Positions 1 through 9,290 are shown, counted from the stretch's first letter. The stretch: DNA of 34,285 nt from Clostridia bacterium (GCA_017460395.1 JAFUBA010000026.1:1-34285); one strand, 5' to 3'. Numbers and translations: made by a program. Notes: generated by a model from the letters alone, not told the origin.

Positions 1-66
1 CAGATTGGAATTGAAGAACTGAGTGGTCAGCGCCGCAAGGCACAGAGAGTCAAAGACCATTCATGA
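1..66 (+). CDS. C-terminal end of an unidentified protein (truncated by window edge)
   Basis: The first 21 codons of frame 1 are open and end at a TGA at 64-66. The visible tail is basic and polar (it includes SGQRRKAQRVKDHS). A strong hairpin follows five bases after the stop, which fits a real gene end. The tail is too short to assign a family. A transposase is possible because the neighbouring minus-strand adhesin gene is cut off about 220 bases away, but this is inference only. Confidence 0.4.
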   Translation, partial: QIGIEELSGQRRKAQRVKDHS

Positions 67-70
67 ATAG

Positions 71-124
71 AGATGACCACAGTCACCGTCTGAGATTTGA
101 GAGGTGGCTGTGGTCATCTTTGCA
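71..124 (+). terminator. Hairpin terminator behind the partial plus-strand gene
   Basis: Bases 71-87 (AGATGACCACAGTCACC) pair with 103-119 over 17 positions, with a single G-T pair and a 15-base loop. A short T run follows (TCTTTGC). It sits directly after the stop at 66. The T run is weak, so termination is likely but not certain. On the minus strand the hairpin lacks a T tract. Confidence 0.55.
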
Positions 125-284
125 CGGCGATGAAAGGCCTTCTTTTCCCATCTCCGTATCTACTCCCGATTCTATGGCTCACACAGATTGCCCGAAAGAC
201 ATATTCAAACCTCTTAAGGGGGAAAACTGGTCCGATACTGTGGAGCACATATTCTTTGTGCGATGGCTCAAACAATTTGTTCGC

Positions 285-3200
285 TTACACCTTGTCATTA
301 AAATTCGATTGACTAATTGTAAATTGAATTCCTGTTTCCGTTTCAGTATCCGTCACCGGCACCGGCCCAATCCATCCGTTAACTACTCCATATCCCTTGA
401 GCTTCTGGTCCCAATATGACTGGATTCGGTAATTGCCGATGTTTTCTTGTAATTCCTGCGTATATTCGAAGCCTTTTGCCTCTGTCAGATCATCTGGGGA
501 GATCAACGCCAGCTTCGTAATGTCAAACGCATCGTCAAGCACAAGTTTTCCATCAGGAAAGGAGTTCTCATCGATTCCTACAAGGAACAGTTCGTATCGA
601 AACACAGGAAGAGAGACCCCATCCTTTATGATGGTGCCAACCTGGATACCTTCCTTTATGATTTTCCGAACATCCGGTGTTGCGGTTGCTTCTGCCTCTA
701 CCTGATGTGCATTCGGAATCCACGTGACGGTATTCGTGTGATTGCGCGGCCAATACTTAGTCAATGTACCGTCCATCCAGATCGCGCTGTTTCTCGTGCG
801 CAGATGAATGGTGATGGTATTAGATGCACCACCGTTTTCTCCAGTATATAACTCACTCGCCTTCAGCAAACCCGGCTTTGTTTTGTCCGAATCCTGATAA
901 AATTTAATCGTCGTGCGTGTGTCAGTCGCGCTGGAAACTTCCCAGCCTTCGTTGGCCGTCAGGCCTTCTACATACAGATACTCGTAGCCACTCTTTGTTT
1001 TTGTGACATCCACAGGCTCTGCGTTTCCCCAGAGGGTCGGATTGTTATCCTCAATTACACACCGTGTCAGATCATATCTCTGGCGATCGAAGGTAATTAC
1101 CCAATAGATATACTCCTCATTGGAACCGTTCGGTGCTTTAAGTGCTGGATCTGTCTGCGGCTCAACGGCTTTATGTACCTCCGGCACCGTACCGGTGCCA
1201 GGCGGATAAAAGCCATCCTGCATTTCATTATCCGTTTTGCTCTCAGATGCCTCATTGCCGATATAACCATCAAACACCATCAAGGATTTGTCTGCATCCG
1301 TGGTATACGAGAAAACATATTTATAATGGTTCGCATTCTCAATGACTGTAGGGGCTCCATTCGCACCCACAGCATCTTGTTTTTCCGGAATCGTATAGTG
1401 CCAGGACGCATAGTCGATCTCTTCGGTTTCTGTGTTGATTCCCAACCCATTCTTTGTAATGGAACTGTCTTCCCATGGAACATCATATTCTCCAACAAAC
1501 GCACCTTTATCATCAAAGACTGCCACATGAAGCCCACTGCCGGAATAGTCCATCGCCTCGACATCACCGGCATAAATGCGGTCAGAAACAACCGTACCTT
1601 TCATTCCGACTTTACATTCTTCGTTCACCGTAATGAACCACTTGACGGTCGCGTTGTCTCCGTTCCAATTGATCGGTTTGTCATGATCCTTCTGCAGCTT
1701 CACATAATGCAGACTGCCCGTGAAGCTGTGATCTTTCTCCTTCTCACCGGTGGGTGTCTTTACCACAACCTTGTTAAATGTCTCGTTGTAGGTACCAGAA
1801 CCTGTGAGCTTATCATAATCTACAGCAGCGCTATAGGTAAATTCAATCTTCTCACCATCGGCCATCTGTCCAACTTCTACTTCGAATCCACAATCCTGAT
1901 CTGAATCCCTATCAGGATAGGTATCCTTCTTGGTTTTCAGTACCTGGACTGATCCAATCGTATCATTTGTTTTGGGATTGCCGTCTGCATCATAAGCTCT
2001 CCAGCTGACTCCGGAATTCTCCCCTTCCGAAATGTAGGTTAAAGCCGTGCCGAAAAGCTTATCTGTTACTTTAACCTCTTTCGATTCACCATACGAGGTC
2101 ACCGTAACCGTATAGTCAATCCGATCCTCATCTTCGTTATATACACCGGTCTTTTCTACATCCACATCATAGCTGGTATCCTTGATGACTTTACCGATCA
2201 CATTTTCACTGAACTCTATGGTGTCCTTTGTAAAATCAAACTTAGCCTTAAAATCCAGGCGAAACTCCGCACTGTTCGAAGCAATCAGCTTGTTAAACGC
2301 TACTTTGTCTTCCGTATTCCACTTGATAATAAATCGTTTCGTGGCCGCATCATACTTTACTGTATTGCCTTCCAGCTTCACGCCGTCGCCAACATCCATA
2401 GAAAAATCATGTGTGAAATCCTCATCACCCAGATCCATTCCTTCCGGCACCGGGTAATACATTTCATCGGCGGTGTCCAGAAACTGATAAGTGCTGTTCT
2501 CCTTGAATGTGAGACGTATGTCATAAAATTTATTGTCCCGTACGATTGCCGGCCATGGAATCTCGGTATTGTTTTCATAGACGACAGCACTTTCCAGCAT
2601 CAGTGCAAGTTCCTCTACGTGCTGCGCATCTGCCACATGTACCTGGATTTCATCTCCATTTTTCATGGTGATGGTCAGGGTTTCTTCACTGACAAATGGA
2701 CGCAGGCCAAGCAGCAGCCAGTCTCCTGCATGCACACGACTGTTGTTGATCTCGTCGATATCTGCTTCCGTCAGATCAGCGCTGTACTCTACCTCCAAAG
2801 ACAGATCGTCCTTAATCTGTCCAACGGTAGTATCTGTATCGACCCTTACCACGCTTATCAGGGCTGGATTCGAGAACTCGACATCTGCCACTTCTTTCAG
2901 GAAGTCTTCCACACGATCAAACGCCGCATTGTCTTCACTGTTCGCATCACGAATGATACCCAGCACTTCGACAAGGTCAGATAATGTGATTTTTCCGCCT
3001 CCGGGAAGGCTGAAATGATATGTTTGACCATTCACGGAGTAAGAAAAGTCCACGGTATACTTCAGCACAAACTGGCTGAACCCGTCGGTCATAAAGGAGA
3101 ATCCTTTCAATCGCCGGTTGCCGTCCTGGATCTCATCCCCATCGATCTCCAGGGTAGCGGTAATGTCCGTCACCACATCGTCATGGATGTGATACAGCTC

Positions 3201-6200
3201 AAATTCCCGGCCTACCAGTGCTGTTGGCAGGACCACGTCCACACGGAAGCCGTCCTGGAAGGCAGACTGGTCCACATTATCGAGAGAGATATCAAACACC
3301 TGGTACTTTTCGTCTGTCCGGACCGCATTCTCCTCCGCCGGTCTGGCCGTATTACGCCTGCCCTTCGCAGACAGCGCCGTCACGGTCTCCTTTGGCATGG
3401 CCAGGAAGCTCTCGATTGCCTTCAGGGCATCTGCCTTCTCGCTCTCGTCCACGACCAGACTTGCAGAGCCGCTGGCCTGGTCCGGCAGTTCCTCCCCAAT
3501 GGCTCTAATCGTCGCCATACCGAGGTCCAGACGCTCAATGCGCACGATGCCACCCTGCAGGAAGAGCGTATACTCCTCACGTCCCGTCTCGACCACGATC
3601 TCCATGGTCTCAAAGGAAGCGACGGGCATCACAAGCCAGTCCTCATCTTCGAAGGATACGTGTGCCTCTTCAGGGTTCGCATGGATGATCCAGCTTTCGA
3701 CATCCAGCAGGTCTTCCATCCCGGTTTCTTCTCCGTCCTCATCGGTGCCGGTGGACGCCGTCACGGCGTCCATCATAGCACGCACCGAATAGGGTGTATC
3801 CCACTCAGACACGTCCAAATCGAACACGGGCTTGTGATGATTCTCTGCCTCCTCAGCCTCCCAGACAAATGAGATCTTTCCGAGCCTATCGGTCTCACAG
3901 GACACGCTGTTCTCCAGGGTCTCTGCTTCCGGCTCGGTTTCATCATCCAGGATCACCCGGACGCTCGGCTGCACGGCCTCGTCAAAGAAGAACGTCACAT
4001 GCATGGTACGCCCGCTGAGCTCCACCTCGCCGTCCTCCGTCACGATGGACAGCATGAATGCTTGCTCGTTATCTTCCACATCTTCAGACGGCAGCACCTC
4101 GGCCTGAAGTACAGCGTCCTCCGGCAGCTCCGCAAGATCGCCTTCCACGGTCACAGTGAAGCCCTCGCCTGCGGCCTCCATGATCCTTGTCTGGACATCG
4201 GCATCCAGGTTCTCTTCGTCATTGGCCACGCCAAGATCGCTCGGGGTGGAAATCGCCGTGCCAACCGTCTCCTCAAAGTTCTCGGCCGTCGGCACGTCCT
4301 CCATGTGCAGGAAATCCGCGTCCTCTGCCGTGTCTCCCCATGCGATAATCACCGTGCCGGGCAAAGCCATCTCAAAGGACAGGCCGGTCTCCCTCTCCTC
4401 GACTTCCAGCTCCGTACCATCCACTCGGAAGGCCCGAACGGTGCCCGCGAACTCTTCTTCAAAGGCAAACGTCACCCGCACGGCCATCTCCGGCAGAAGG
4501 ACGGTCCCGTCCACTGCCTGCACGGACAGATGGAACATGCGTCTGCTGCTCACCGGGTCCTCTTCGGCTTCCCCGGATGGCACCGTCTCCTCCAGCACCT
4601 GGAGTGTGGCACCTTCCAGCAGGACAGAAGAAAGACCTTCCACCGTCACGGTATATCTGTCACCAGTGGCCGCAAGGACAGAAAGCTCCTCCGGTAGATC
4701 GGACGGAGTCGTGAAGATCTCTGACTCCTCCATCGCATTCGGAATTTCGTTGGCTTCTGAAAGCTTCTCTTCCGCCTGTTCTGAGAGCGCAGCACCGTCA
4801 TCCTGCAGCTTTTCATTTATCTCGTCTATTTCAGATTCCTTATCTATTTCAGCTAGCTCTGCTGTTTCGGTTTCGTTCTCTCTCTCTTCCAGAGTTTCTG
4901 CGTCCTGCAGCTCTGTGCCGTCGGGCCTGTCCTGTCCGGGCAGCGCCTGATCGTCACCCTCCGGCAGGCCTTGAAGCAGCTCATCCCCGGTGCTCACAGG
5001 CACAGAAGGATTCTCTGCTGTATCGTGCTGCCCATCTTCGGCAGACACCGCGTCCGCAGAGCCGTCTTCCCTCAGAGCCTCAGTTAAATGATCTATTTCA
5101 GCTGTATCAGCTATTTCAGCTAGCTCATATCGGGCAGCATCACGCTCTGTCTCTTCCCGGCTGTCTGCTTCCTGCGGCTCTCCGTCTGGATCCTCATCCA
5201 GCCCTGCATTCTCTCGAAGCTCCTCTTCACCGAAAAGGTTTGAACTTTCTTCCGTCTGAGCATCGTGATTCTCTGCTGCCTTCTCCACATTCGAATCTGC
5301 ATCGGCCGAAGCTTCCGAAGGGCTGCCCACATCCGAGTTCCCTGCTGCCTCCGTCTCATCCTCCAGCATCTCGATGAACCCGTCGTCTGCCTCCGCAGTC
5401 TCTCTTTCCTCGCCCTGGGCAGACGTCTCCTGTGGATCCTCGGATACCGTCGTCCCCTCTGCCGGCTCCGAATCCACATCGGACACCACGTGGCACTTGG
5501 CACTGTGCACGTGCTCCACCTTACCGCAGACAAGTGAACGGATATAGCACCTGCTGGAGTGAGTGTGTCCAGGCTCCAGGATGATCTCTTCCTCGCGGAA
5601 GCAGGCTTCCGTGTGCTGGTGGCCCTGGATCTCCACGTAGCCGCAGATGCACCTTCCATCCTTATCAAAGCAGGCGGCCGTATGCTCATGCACCTTGCTG
5701 TAGTCGCAGGTCAGGACCTGCTCCTCGGCATAGCACGCCTCCGTATGGACGTGGATCTCTCCCTCATCCATGGTGCAGGTCAGAGTCGACTTCGTGGGAT
5801 AGCATGCGTCTGTATGGGTATGGGCCCCTGCACCCACTTCTTTGCCGCAGACATACACCTCGCTGTAGCAGGCTTCCGTATGTACGTGGGCTCCCTCGCC
5901 CTCGTGCTGGCCGCAGACCAGCTCCGTAGAATAGCACTCGGCCCCGTGCGTGTGGGCTCCTGCACCTTCCTCAAGGCCACAGGTCAGCTGTCTGCTGATA
6001 CATTCTTCCGTGTGGGTATGGGCACCTTCACCCACTTTAAGACCGCACACCAGGATCTGGCTGTGGCAGCTCTCTGTGTGCACATGGCCGGGCCGTTCCT
6101 CTTCCCCGCAGATGAGGTCTCCCTGGACCCTTGTATAGCATGCTTCCGTATGTTCGTGGCCCTCTGCGCCGTCCTGGTCGCAGGTCAGCACCAGCTCCCA

Positions 6201-7070
6201 CGCATAGCACGCATCGGTGTGGACATGTCCGCCCTCGCCTTCCTCAAGGCCGCATGTGATCTGGTCCTCGTAGCAGCTGTCGGTGTGCCGGTGGCCCGGA
6301 TTCTCCGTGAGGCCACATGTGTAGGACTCACTGTAGCAGGCATCTGTATGCACGTGCCCTGACTGCTCCGGGATCTGGCACGTCAGCACCGTCCGGAGGC
6401 ATGCATCCGTATGGATGTGTCCGGGCTGCTCCTCCAGGCCGCAGGTCAGAGCCTTTCCCAGGCAGCTGTCGGTGTGCTGGTGTCCCTCGGACGCGGCCAG
6501 CCCGCAGATGGGCTTTGCATCGTAGTCAGGGACTTCGGTGTAGCACTCCGCCGTATGAATGTGGCCCTGGGTCTCCTCCTTGCCGCAGACAAGCGTCTCC
6601 TGCGTCTCGTAGCAGGCAGCCGTGTGCACGTGCGGGAGAAGTTCCTCGAGGGGGCAGATCAGATTTCCGTCTGCGTCATAGCAGAGACTGTCGTGCACAT
6701 GGAAATATCGCACGTCATACCCGCATGCCAATACCCCCCCAAAGTAGCATTTCCCGGTATGCACATGGGGGATTTCCGGACATGCAAGGACGGTCCTGAC
6801 TTCCGTCACGGGCAGAGTCTCCCCGTGCGGATATGCCAGAACCTCCTCATAGCATGCATCTGTATGAATGTGTTCCTCCAGGGCGCAATCCACCGTCTCC
6901 CACTCCGTGGTGTCGGCAGGCTTCGCCAGCCAGCCCATGGTCAGCACAACCACCAAAGCGCTTGCCATGGCCAGCACGCGTCTCCACTGGCGCGACCGTC
7001 TCACCTTCCGCGCCTGATGGCTGAACATTTCTGATATTCCGTGATGATCCTGATTCTTCCTCTGATCCAT
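285..7070 (-). CDS. Giant exported surface protein with 21 H-x-H-T-x-x-C repeats, no wall anchor
   Basis: This is a 2261-residue secreted adhesin-like protein. Residues 1-50 form an export signal: a basic stretch (RKVRRSRQWRR) and then a hydrophobic helix at about 32-48. Residues 67-528 hold 21 repeats of the form HxHTxxC(Y/F/L), spaced about 21-35 residues apart, most with a second Cys in a CG pair. Residues about 530-800 are Glu/Asp-rich and disordered. Two related beta-type modules follow (about 806-915 and 970-1090, beginning YTVTVEG and FTVTVEG), then a conserved region with an LSAKGRR motif, then Ig-like/collagen-binding-type modules to the end. No LPxTG, hydrophobic tail or Cna_B anchor region is present; the protein stops at NFNDKV, so the 3' end is probably lost. 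The start ATG at 7070 follows a GAGGAAGGG ribosome site. The function of the His/Cys repeats is unknown; metal binding or disulfide stapling are guesses. Confidence 0.85.
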   Translation of the reverse strand: MDQRKNQDHHGISEMFSHQARKVRRSRQWRRVLAMASALVVVLTMGWLAKPADTTEWETVDCALEEHIHTDACYEEVLAYPHGETLPVTEVRTVLACPEIPHVHTGKCYFGGVLACGYDVRYFHVHDSLCYDADGNLICPLEELLPHVHTAACYETQETLVCGKEETQGHIHTAECYTEVPDYDAKPICGLAASEGHQHTDSCLGKALTCGLEEQPGHIHTDACLRTVLTCQIPEQSGHVHTDACYSESYTCGLTENPGHRHTDSCYEDQITCGLEEGEGGHVHTDACYAWELVLTCDQDGAEGHEHTEACYTRVQGDLICGEEERPGHVHTESCHSQILVCGLKVGEGAHTHTEECISRQLTCGLEEGAGAHTHGAECYSTELVCGQHEGEGAHVHTEACYSEVYVCGKEVGAGAHTHTDACYPTKSTLTCTMDEGEIHVHTEACYAEEQVLTCDYSKVHEHTAACFDKDGRCICGYVEIQGHQHTEACFREEEIILEPGHTHSSRCYIRSLVCGKVEHVHSAKCHVVSDVDSEPAEGTTVSEDPQETSAQGEERETAEADDGFIEMLEDETEAAGNSDVGSPSEASADADSNVEKAAENHDAQTEESSNLFGEEELRENAGLDEDPDGEPQEADSREETERDAARYELAEIADTAEIDHLTEALREDGSADAVSAEDGQHDTAENPSVPVSTGDELLQGLPEGDDQALPGQDRPDGTELQDAETLEERENETETAELAEIDKESEIDEINEKLQDDGAALSEQAEEKLSEANEIPNAMEESEIFTTPSDLPEELSVLAATGDRYTVTVEGLSSVLLEGATLQVLEETVPSGEAEEDPVSSRRMFHLSVQAVDGTVLLPEMAVRVTFAFEEEFAGTVRAFRVDGTELEVEERETGLSFEMALPGTVIIAWGDTAEDADFLHMEDVPTAENFEETVGTAISTPSDLGVANDEENLDADVQTRIMEAAGEGFTVTVEGDLAELPEDAVLQAEVLPSEDVEDNEQAFMLSIVTEDGEVELSGRTMHVTFFFDEAVQPSVRVILDDETEPEAETLENSVSCETDRLGKISFVWEAEEAENHHKPVFDLDVSEWDTPYSVRAMMDAVTASTGTDEDGEETGMEDLLDVESWIIHANPEEAHVSFEDEDWLVMPVASFETMEIVVETGREEYTLFLQGGIVRIERLDLGMATIRAIGEELPDQASGSASLVVDESEKADALKAIESFLAMPKETVTALSAKGRRNTARPAEENAVRTDEKYQVFDISLDNVDQSAFQDGFRVDVVLPTALVGREFELYHIHDDVVTDITATLEIDGDEIQDGNRRLKGFSFMTDGFSQFVLKYTVDFSYSVNGQTYHFSLPGGGKITLSDLVEVLGIIRDANSEDNAAFDRVEDFLKEVADVEFSNPALISVVRVDTDTTVGQIKDDLSLEVEYSADLTEADIDEINNSRVHAGDWLLLGLRPFVSEETLTITMKNGDEIQVHVADAQHVEELALMLESAVVYENNTEIPWPAIVRDNKFYDIRLTFKENSTYQFLDTADEMYYPVPEGMDLGDEDFTHDFSMDVGDGVKLEGNTVKYDAATKRFIIKWNTEDKVAFNKLIASNSAEFRLDFKAKFDFTKDTIEFSENVIGKVIKDTSYDVDVEKTGVYNEDEDRIDYTVTVTSYGESKEVKVTDKLFGTALTYISEGENSGVSWRAYDADGNPKTNDTIGSVQVLKTKKDTYPDRDSDQDCGFEVEVGQMADGEKIEFTYSAAVDYDKLTGSGTYNETFNKVVVKTPTGEKEKDHSFTGSLHYVKLQKDHDKPINWNGDNATVKWFITVNEECKVGMKGTVVSDRIYAGDVEAMDYSGSGLHVAVFDDKGAFVGEYDVPWEDSSITKNGLGINTETEEIDYASWHYTIPEKQDAVGANGAPTVIENANHYKYVFSYTTDADKSLMVFDGYIGNEASESKTDNEMQDGFYPPGTGTVPEVHKAVEPQTDPALKAPNGSNEEYIYWVITFDRQRYDLTRCVIEDNNPTLWGNAEPVDVTKTKSGYEYLYVEGLTANEGWEVSSATDTRTTIKFYQDSDKTKPGLLKASELYTGENGGASNTITIHLRTRNSAIWMDGTLTKYWPRNHTNTVTWIPNAHQVEAEATATPDVRKIIKEGIQVGTIIKDGVSLPVFRYELFLVGIDENSFPDGKLVLDDAFDITKLALISPDDLTEAKGFEYTQELQENIGNYRIQSYWDQKLKGYGVVNGWIGPVPVTDTETETGIQFTISQSNFNDKV

Positions 7071-7235
7071 GGTACCCTTCCTCTTGGGTCCTCTGCCATG
7101 AACAGTTCCCTCGCCGGGGACATGTTATGCAGGACAATATATCCGGATGGCACAGACGCAAAAAAGGCCGTCTGCGTCTCCATCCTATAAAGCCAGGCAG
7201 CTCTTTGGTGGGATCCGTGATCCCGGAAAAACGGC
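6721..7235 (-). repeat. Direct repeat copy A: adhesin 5' end plus leader
   Basis: This stretch (signal peptide region, start codon and about 165 bases of upstream leader) recurs in nearly the same form and orientation at 8543-9065. Identity is high by eye, with long unbroken identical runs through the signal-peptide region. The two copies bound a segment of about 1.3 kb that contains the wrecked sister gene, so recombination between them could delete it. Confidence 0.8.
7071..7235 (-). promoter_or_regulatory. Leader region upstream of the giant adhesin
   Basis: Read on the minus strand, this region has an AT-rich TTTATAGG candidate -10 (near 7187-7194), a hairpin built from CAGACG and CGTCTG around a loop with a T run (about 7147-7170), and a GAGGAAGGG ribosome site just before the ATG. 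In copy B (8890-9065) the hairpin is kept with CAGATG instead of CAGACG, still pairable through a G-U. No convincing -35 is visible. The -10 assignment is tentative. Confidence 0.35.
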
Positions 7236-7536
7236 TGCCCGCACGAATCTGCGAATTGGAAACCAGAAAACCGTCGCCATTTTACTTGATCGGGCTACAA
7301 ATGGCAAGATTGGTGCAAAAATCTCACCAGTTTGGCGTATTTTCTCTTCTGCAGGACCTGAACTGGACCAGTTGTCCAGCCAAGTGCATTCATGCGCGCC
7401 AGACAGGCTGTTCACAACAGACATGTGGCAGCCATCTCGAACGATATGTCCGTGTATCTGCCGCCTGAACGCCTGCCAGGTGATACATGCCCAGAACGCC
7501 CGCCTCACTCATTCACCGGATGAAGGCCATGGCCAT

Positions 7537-7578
7537 AAAAACACAGGCTGATCCGAAAGAGGATCATCACAGCCTGTG
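7537..7578 (-). terminator. Minus-strand terminator after the LPxTG remnant
   Basis: CACAGGCTG (7542-7550) pairs with CAGCCTGTG (7570-7578), with an inner GATCC/GGATC stem. On the minus strand the hairpin is followed by TTTTT (complement of 7537-7541). It lies about 90 bases after the stop of the LPSTG-bearing fragment and so probably ended the original adhesin transcript. Confidence 0.75.
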
Positions 7579-7670
7579 ATTTCATTGGTCACTGTACTGT
7601 TGTCCTGTTGCTGGGAAGATATCCGTGTTAGCCCTGTCCGGTACCAGCCTGCTTACGTTCGCAGTAAGCA

Positions 7671-8036
7671 TCAGATACATCTCTGTCTCCTCCACAGCAG
7701 TATGCCAGTCAGAGCGATCAGCATGATGCCGAGAAGCGTGAAGAGCCGTGTGCCAGGGCCGCCGGTGGACGGAAGGGCAACGCCGGAGTCATTTCGGATT
7801 GTGACAATCCATCCAAGTTCCGGATGAATGGCATCAACTCTGCTGGCGTTAGCAAACAAGCCATTTCGCATATCAGGATTGCTGTTTACCCTGGTATTCG
7901 CTATACTGGGGTTGCCCGCTTTACGGTGTGCGGCAAAAACACTGTTTGTGGAAATACGTCTCGCAATGAACGGCACTGAATCATTGCTAAGACAAGCACG
8001 CTTCACAATGTGCGGCACAGAAACATTGTTTACCAA
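7671..8036 (-). pseudogene. LPxTG C-terminal remnant of an adhesin
   Basis: This open frame of 121 codons ends in a complete sortase sorting signal: LPSTG, then a hydrophobic helix (LFTLLGIMLIALTGILL), then a basic tail (WRRQR). The last ~45 residues look like the 3' end of a wall-anchored surface protein. The first ~75 residues show no recognisable domain and contain short internal repeats. There is no signal peptide, and the ATG has no clear ribosome site. It faces the same way as the adhesin 5' fragment at 8543-8889 and has its own terminator at 7537-7578. I read it as the surviving 3' end of that broken gene. Confidence 0.65.
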
Positions 8037-8063
8037 GCCTCCGGCGAAAGCTGAGGCTCTTTT

Positions 8064-8249
8064 TTATCTCTCTGTCGGCTGTTCTCCCATCGCCTTCAGC
8101 AGGTCATCGTCCTCCAGGAAGAAGGGATCCATCTTTCCTGCGCTCCAGATGATATTCACAATCATCTGTTCGAGACGCCAGTCAGGTACCGTTTTCCAGG
8201 CTTCCCTGACGGCATCGATCACTGTGTCTATCCGATGGGGAGCTTTCAT
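8064..8249 (-). CDS. Small acidic protein, 61 residues, function unknown
   Basis: The start ATG at 8249 is preceded by GGAGGAAGGAGCG, an excellent ribosome site, so translation probably starts here rather than at the upstream in-frame ATG. The protein reads RIDTVIDAVREAW, PDWRLEQMIVNI, FFLEDDDLLKAM. I recall this pattern from short uncharacterised Firmicutes proteins with a helical start and a WRLxQxIVNI core. No catalytic residues can be named. It lies in frame behind a metK fragment, inside the remains of an adhesin gene, so it arrived as part of a mosaic insertion. It may still be translated. Confidence 0.6.
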   Translation of the reverse strand: MKAPHRIDTVIDAVREAWKTVPDWRLEQMIVNIIWSAGKMDPFFLEDDDLLKAMGEQPTER

Positions 8250-8525
8250 CGCTCCTTCCTCCCGGGACAGTCCCGCTTTTCCGAAAGGACCAAGACTGCT
8301 GACTTTGTTGTCATCCACATCCCCAAGTTCGATGCTCTGAATGATTCCCTTCGGAGTCAGGTCACAATCCTCACGAACACAGGCTTCGATAAAGCTGATA
8401 TCCTGGTGCTCTGCTCCGAAGGTCTCCACGTAGATGCTCACGGGTTTCGGAACGCCGAAACTGTCAATATTCAACGTCTGAAGATCATCGCCCCCAAGCT
8501 CATCTGTGAACTTCAACGAATTCAT
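8250..8525 (-). pseudogene. metK: Degenerate C-terminal fragment of S-adenosylmethionine synthetase (metK)
   Basis: The frame upstream of the 61-codon gene encodes FGVPKPVSIYVETFG, then VREDCDLTPKGIIQS, then LGPFGKAG. MetK C-termini carry the same order: the AIGVAxPVSIxVxTFGT segment, VRExFDLRPxGII, and the YGHFGR end. About 70 residues of the small C-terminal part of the enzyme are present (roughly 8258-8460). The ATP- and methionine-binding regions are missing, so it cannot be a functional enzyme. In the ordinary protein the histidine of GHFGR is conserved; here it reads GPFGK. It is not in an operon with other methionine genes. Confidence 0.65.
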
Positions 8526-8542
8526 GTCTGCAGTATAGGTAT

Positions 8543-8889
8543 CCGCATGCCAATACTCCCGAAATAGCATTTCTCGGTATGCACATGGGAGATTTCCGGG
8601 CATGCAAGAATTGTCCTGGTTTCCGTCACGGGCAAAGTTTCCCCGTGCGGATAAGTCAGAACTTCCAATAGCATTCATCTGTATGAATGTGCTCCTCCAG
8701 GGCGCAGTCCACCGTCTCCCACTCCGTGGTGTCGGCAGGCTTGGCCAGCCAGCCCATGGTCAGCACAACCACCAAAGCGCTTGCCAGGGCAAGCACGCGT
8801 CTCCACTGGCGCGACCGTCTCACCTTCCGCGCCTGATGGCTGAACATTTCTGATATTCCGTGATGATCCTGATTCTTCATCTGATCCAT
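8543..8889 (-). pseudogene. 5' fragment of a second His/Cys-repeat adhesin, frameshifted
   Basis: The ATG at 8889 starts a near-copy of the 285-7070 protein: MDQMKNQDHHG, the same basic stretch and signal helix, then EEHIHTDECY. One base is missing just after the TGCTAT codons (near 8665) compared with the intact gene, giving WKF and a stop at 8656. The homology continues in the shifted frame (PHGETLPVT, HVHTEKCYFG) to 8543, where it breaks abruptly into unrelated DNA leading to the metK fragment. The ribosome site and leader are intact, so the short exported peptide may still be made. Confidence 0.8.
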
Positions 8890-9065
8890 GGTACCCTTTC
8901 CTCTTGGGCCCTCTGCCATGAACAGTTCCCTCGCTGGGGACATGTTACGCAGGACTAACTTATCCGGATGGCACAGACGCAAAAAGGCCATCTGCGTCTC
9001 CATCCTATATAAGCCAGGCAGCCCCTTGATGGGATCCGTGATCCCGGACAGGCGGCTGCCCGCAT
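8543..9065 (-). repeat. Direct repeat copy B: adhesin 5' end plus leader
   Basis: This is the counterpart of 6721-7235 in the same orientation. Homology begins at the shared CCGCATGCCAATA (8543 and 6721) and fades near 9065, past the conserved GGGATCCGTGATCCCGG segment. Differences are scattered substitutions plus short indels. Confidence 0.8.
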
Positions 9066-9290
9066 ATAAATCTACATTGATCTTCACATGGATCCGGAAC
9101 GGATCCTGATGGAAAATCGTATATGCCCACAGACCATCTCTGATCTTACAGATCCTTCCGGAAACTGGCATACGCATTGGAAACCAGAAAACCATCTACA
9201 TTTTATTCGGTCGTGCTGTGACTGACAAGGATCGTCTGAAACCCTCTCCAGTCTGGCCCGAATGTCCGCTTCTGCAGGTCCTTGACCGAA

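Noticed and set aside
1173-6362. Long plus-strand open frames opposite the first adhesin (for example 1173-1904, 5559-6362)
   Set aside because: They mirror the repetitive, acidic coding strand, lack ribosome sites and match no family.
285-7070. His/Cys repeats as multihaem cytochrome c sites
   Set aside because: The haem motif is CxxCH; here the order is HxHTxxC with the second Cys about nine residues on, and no CxxCH is present.
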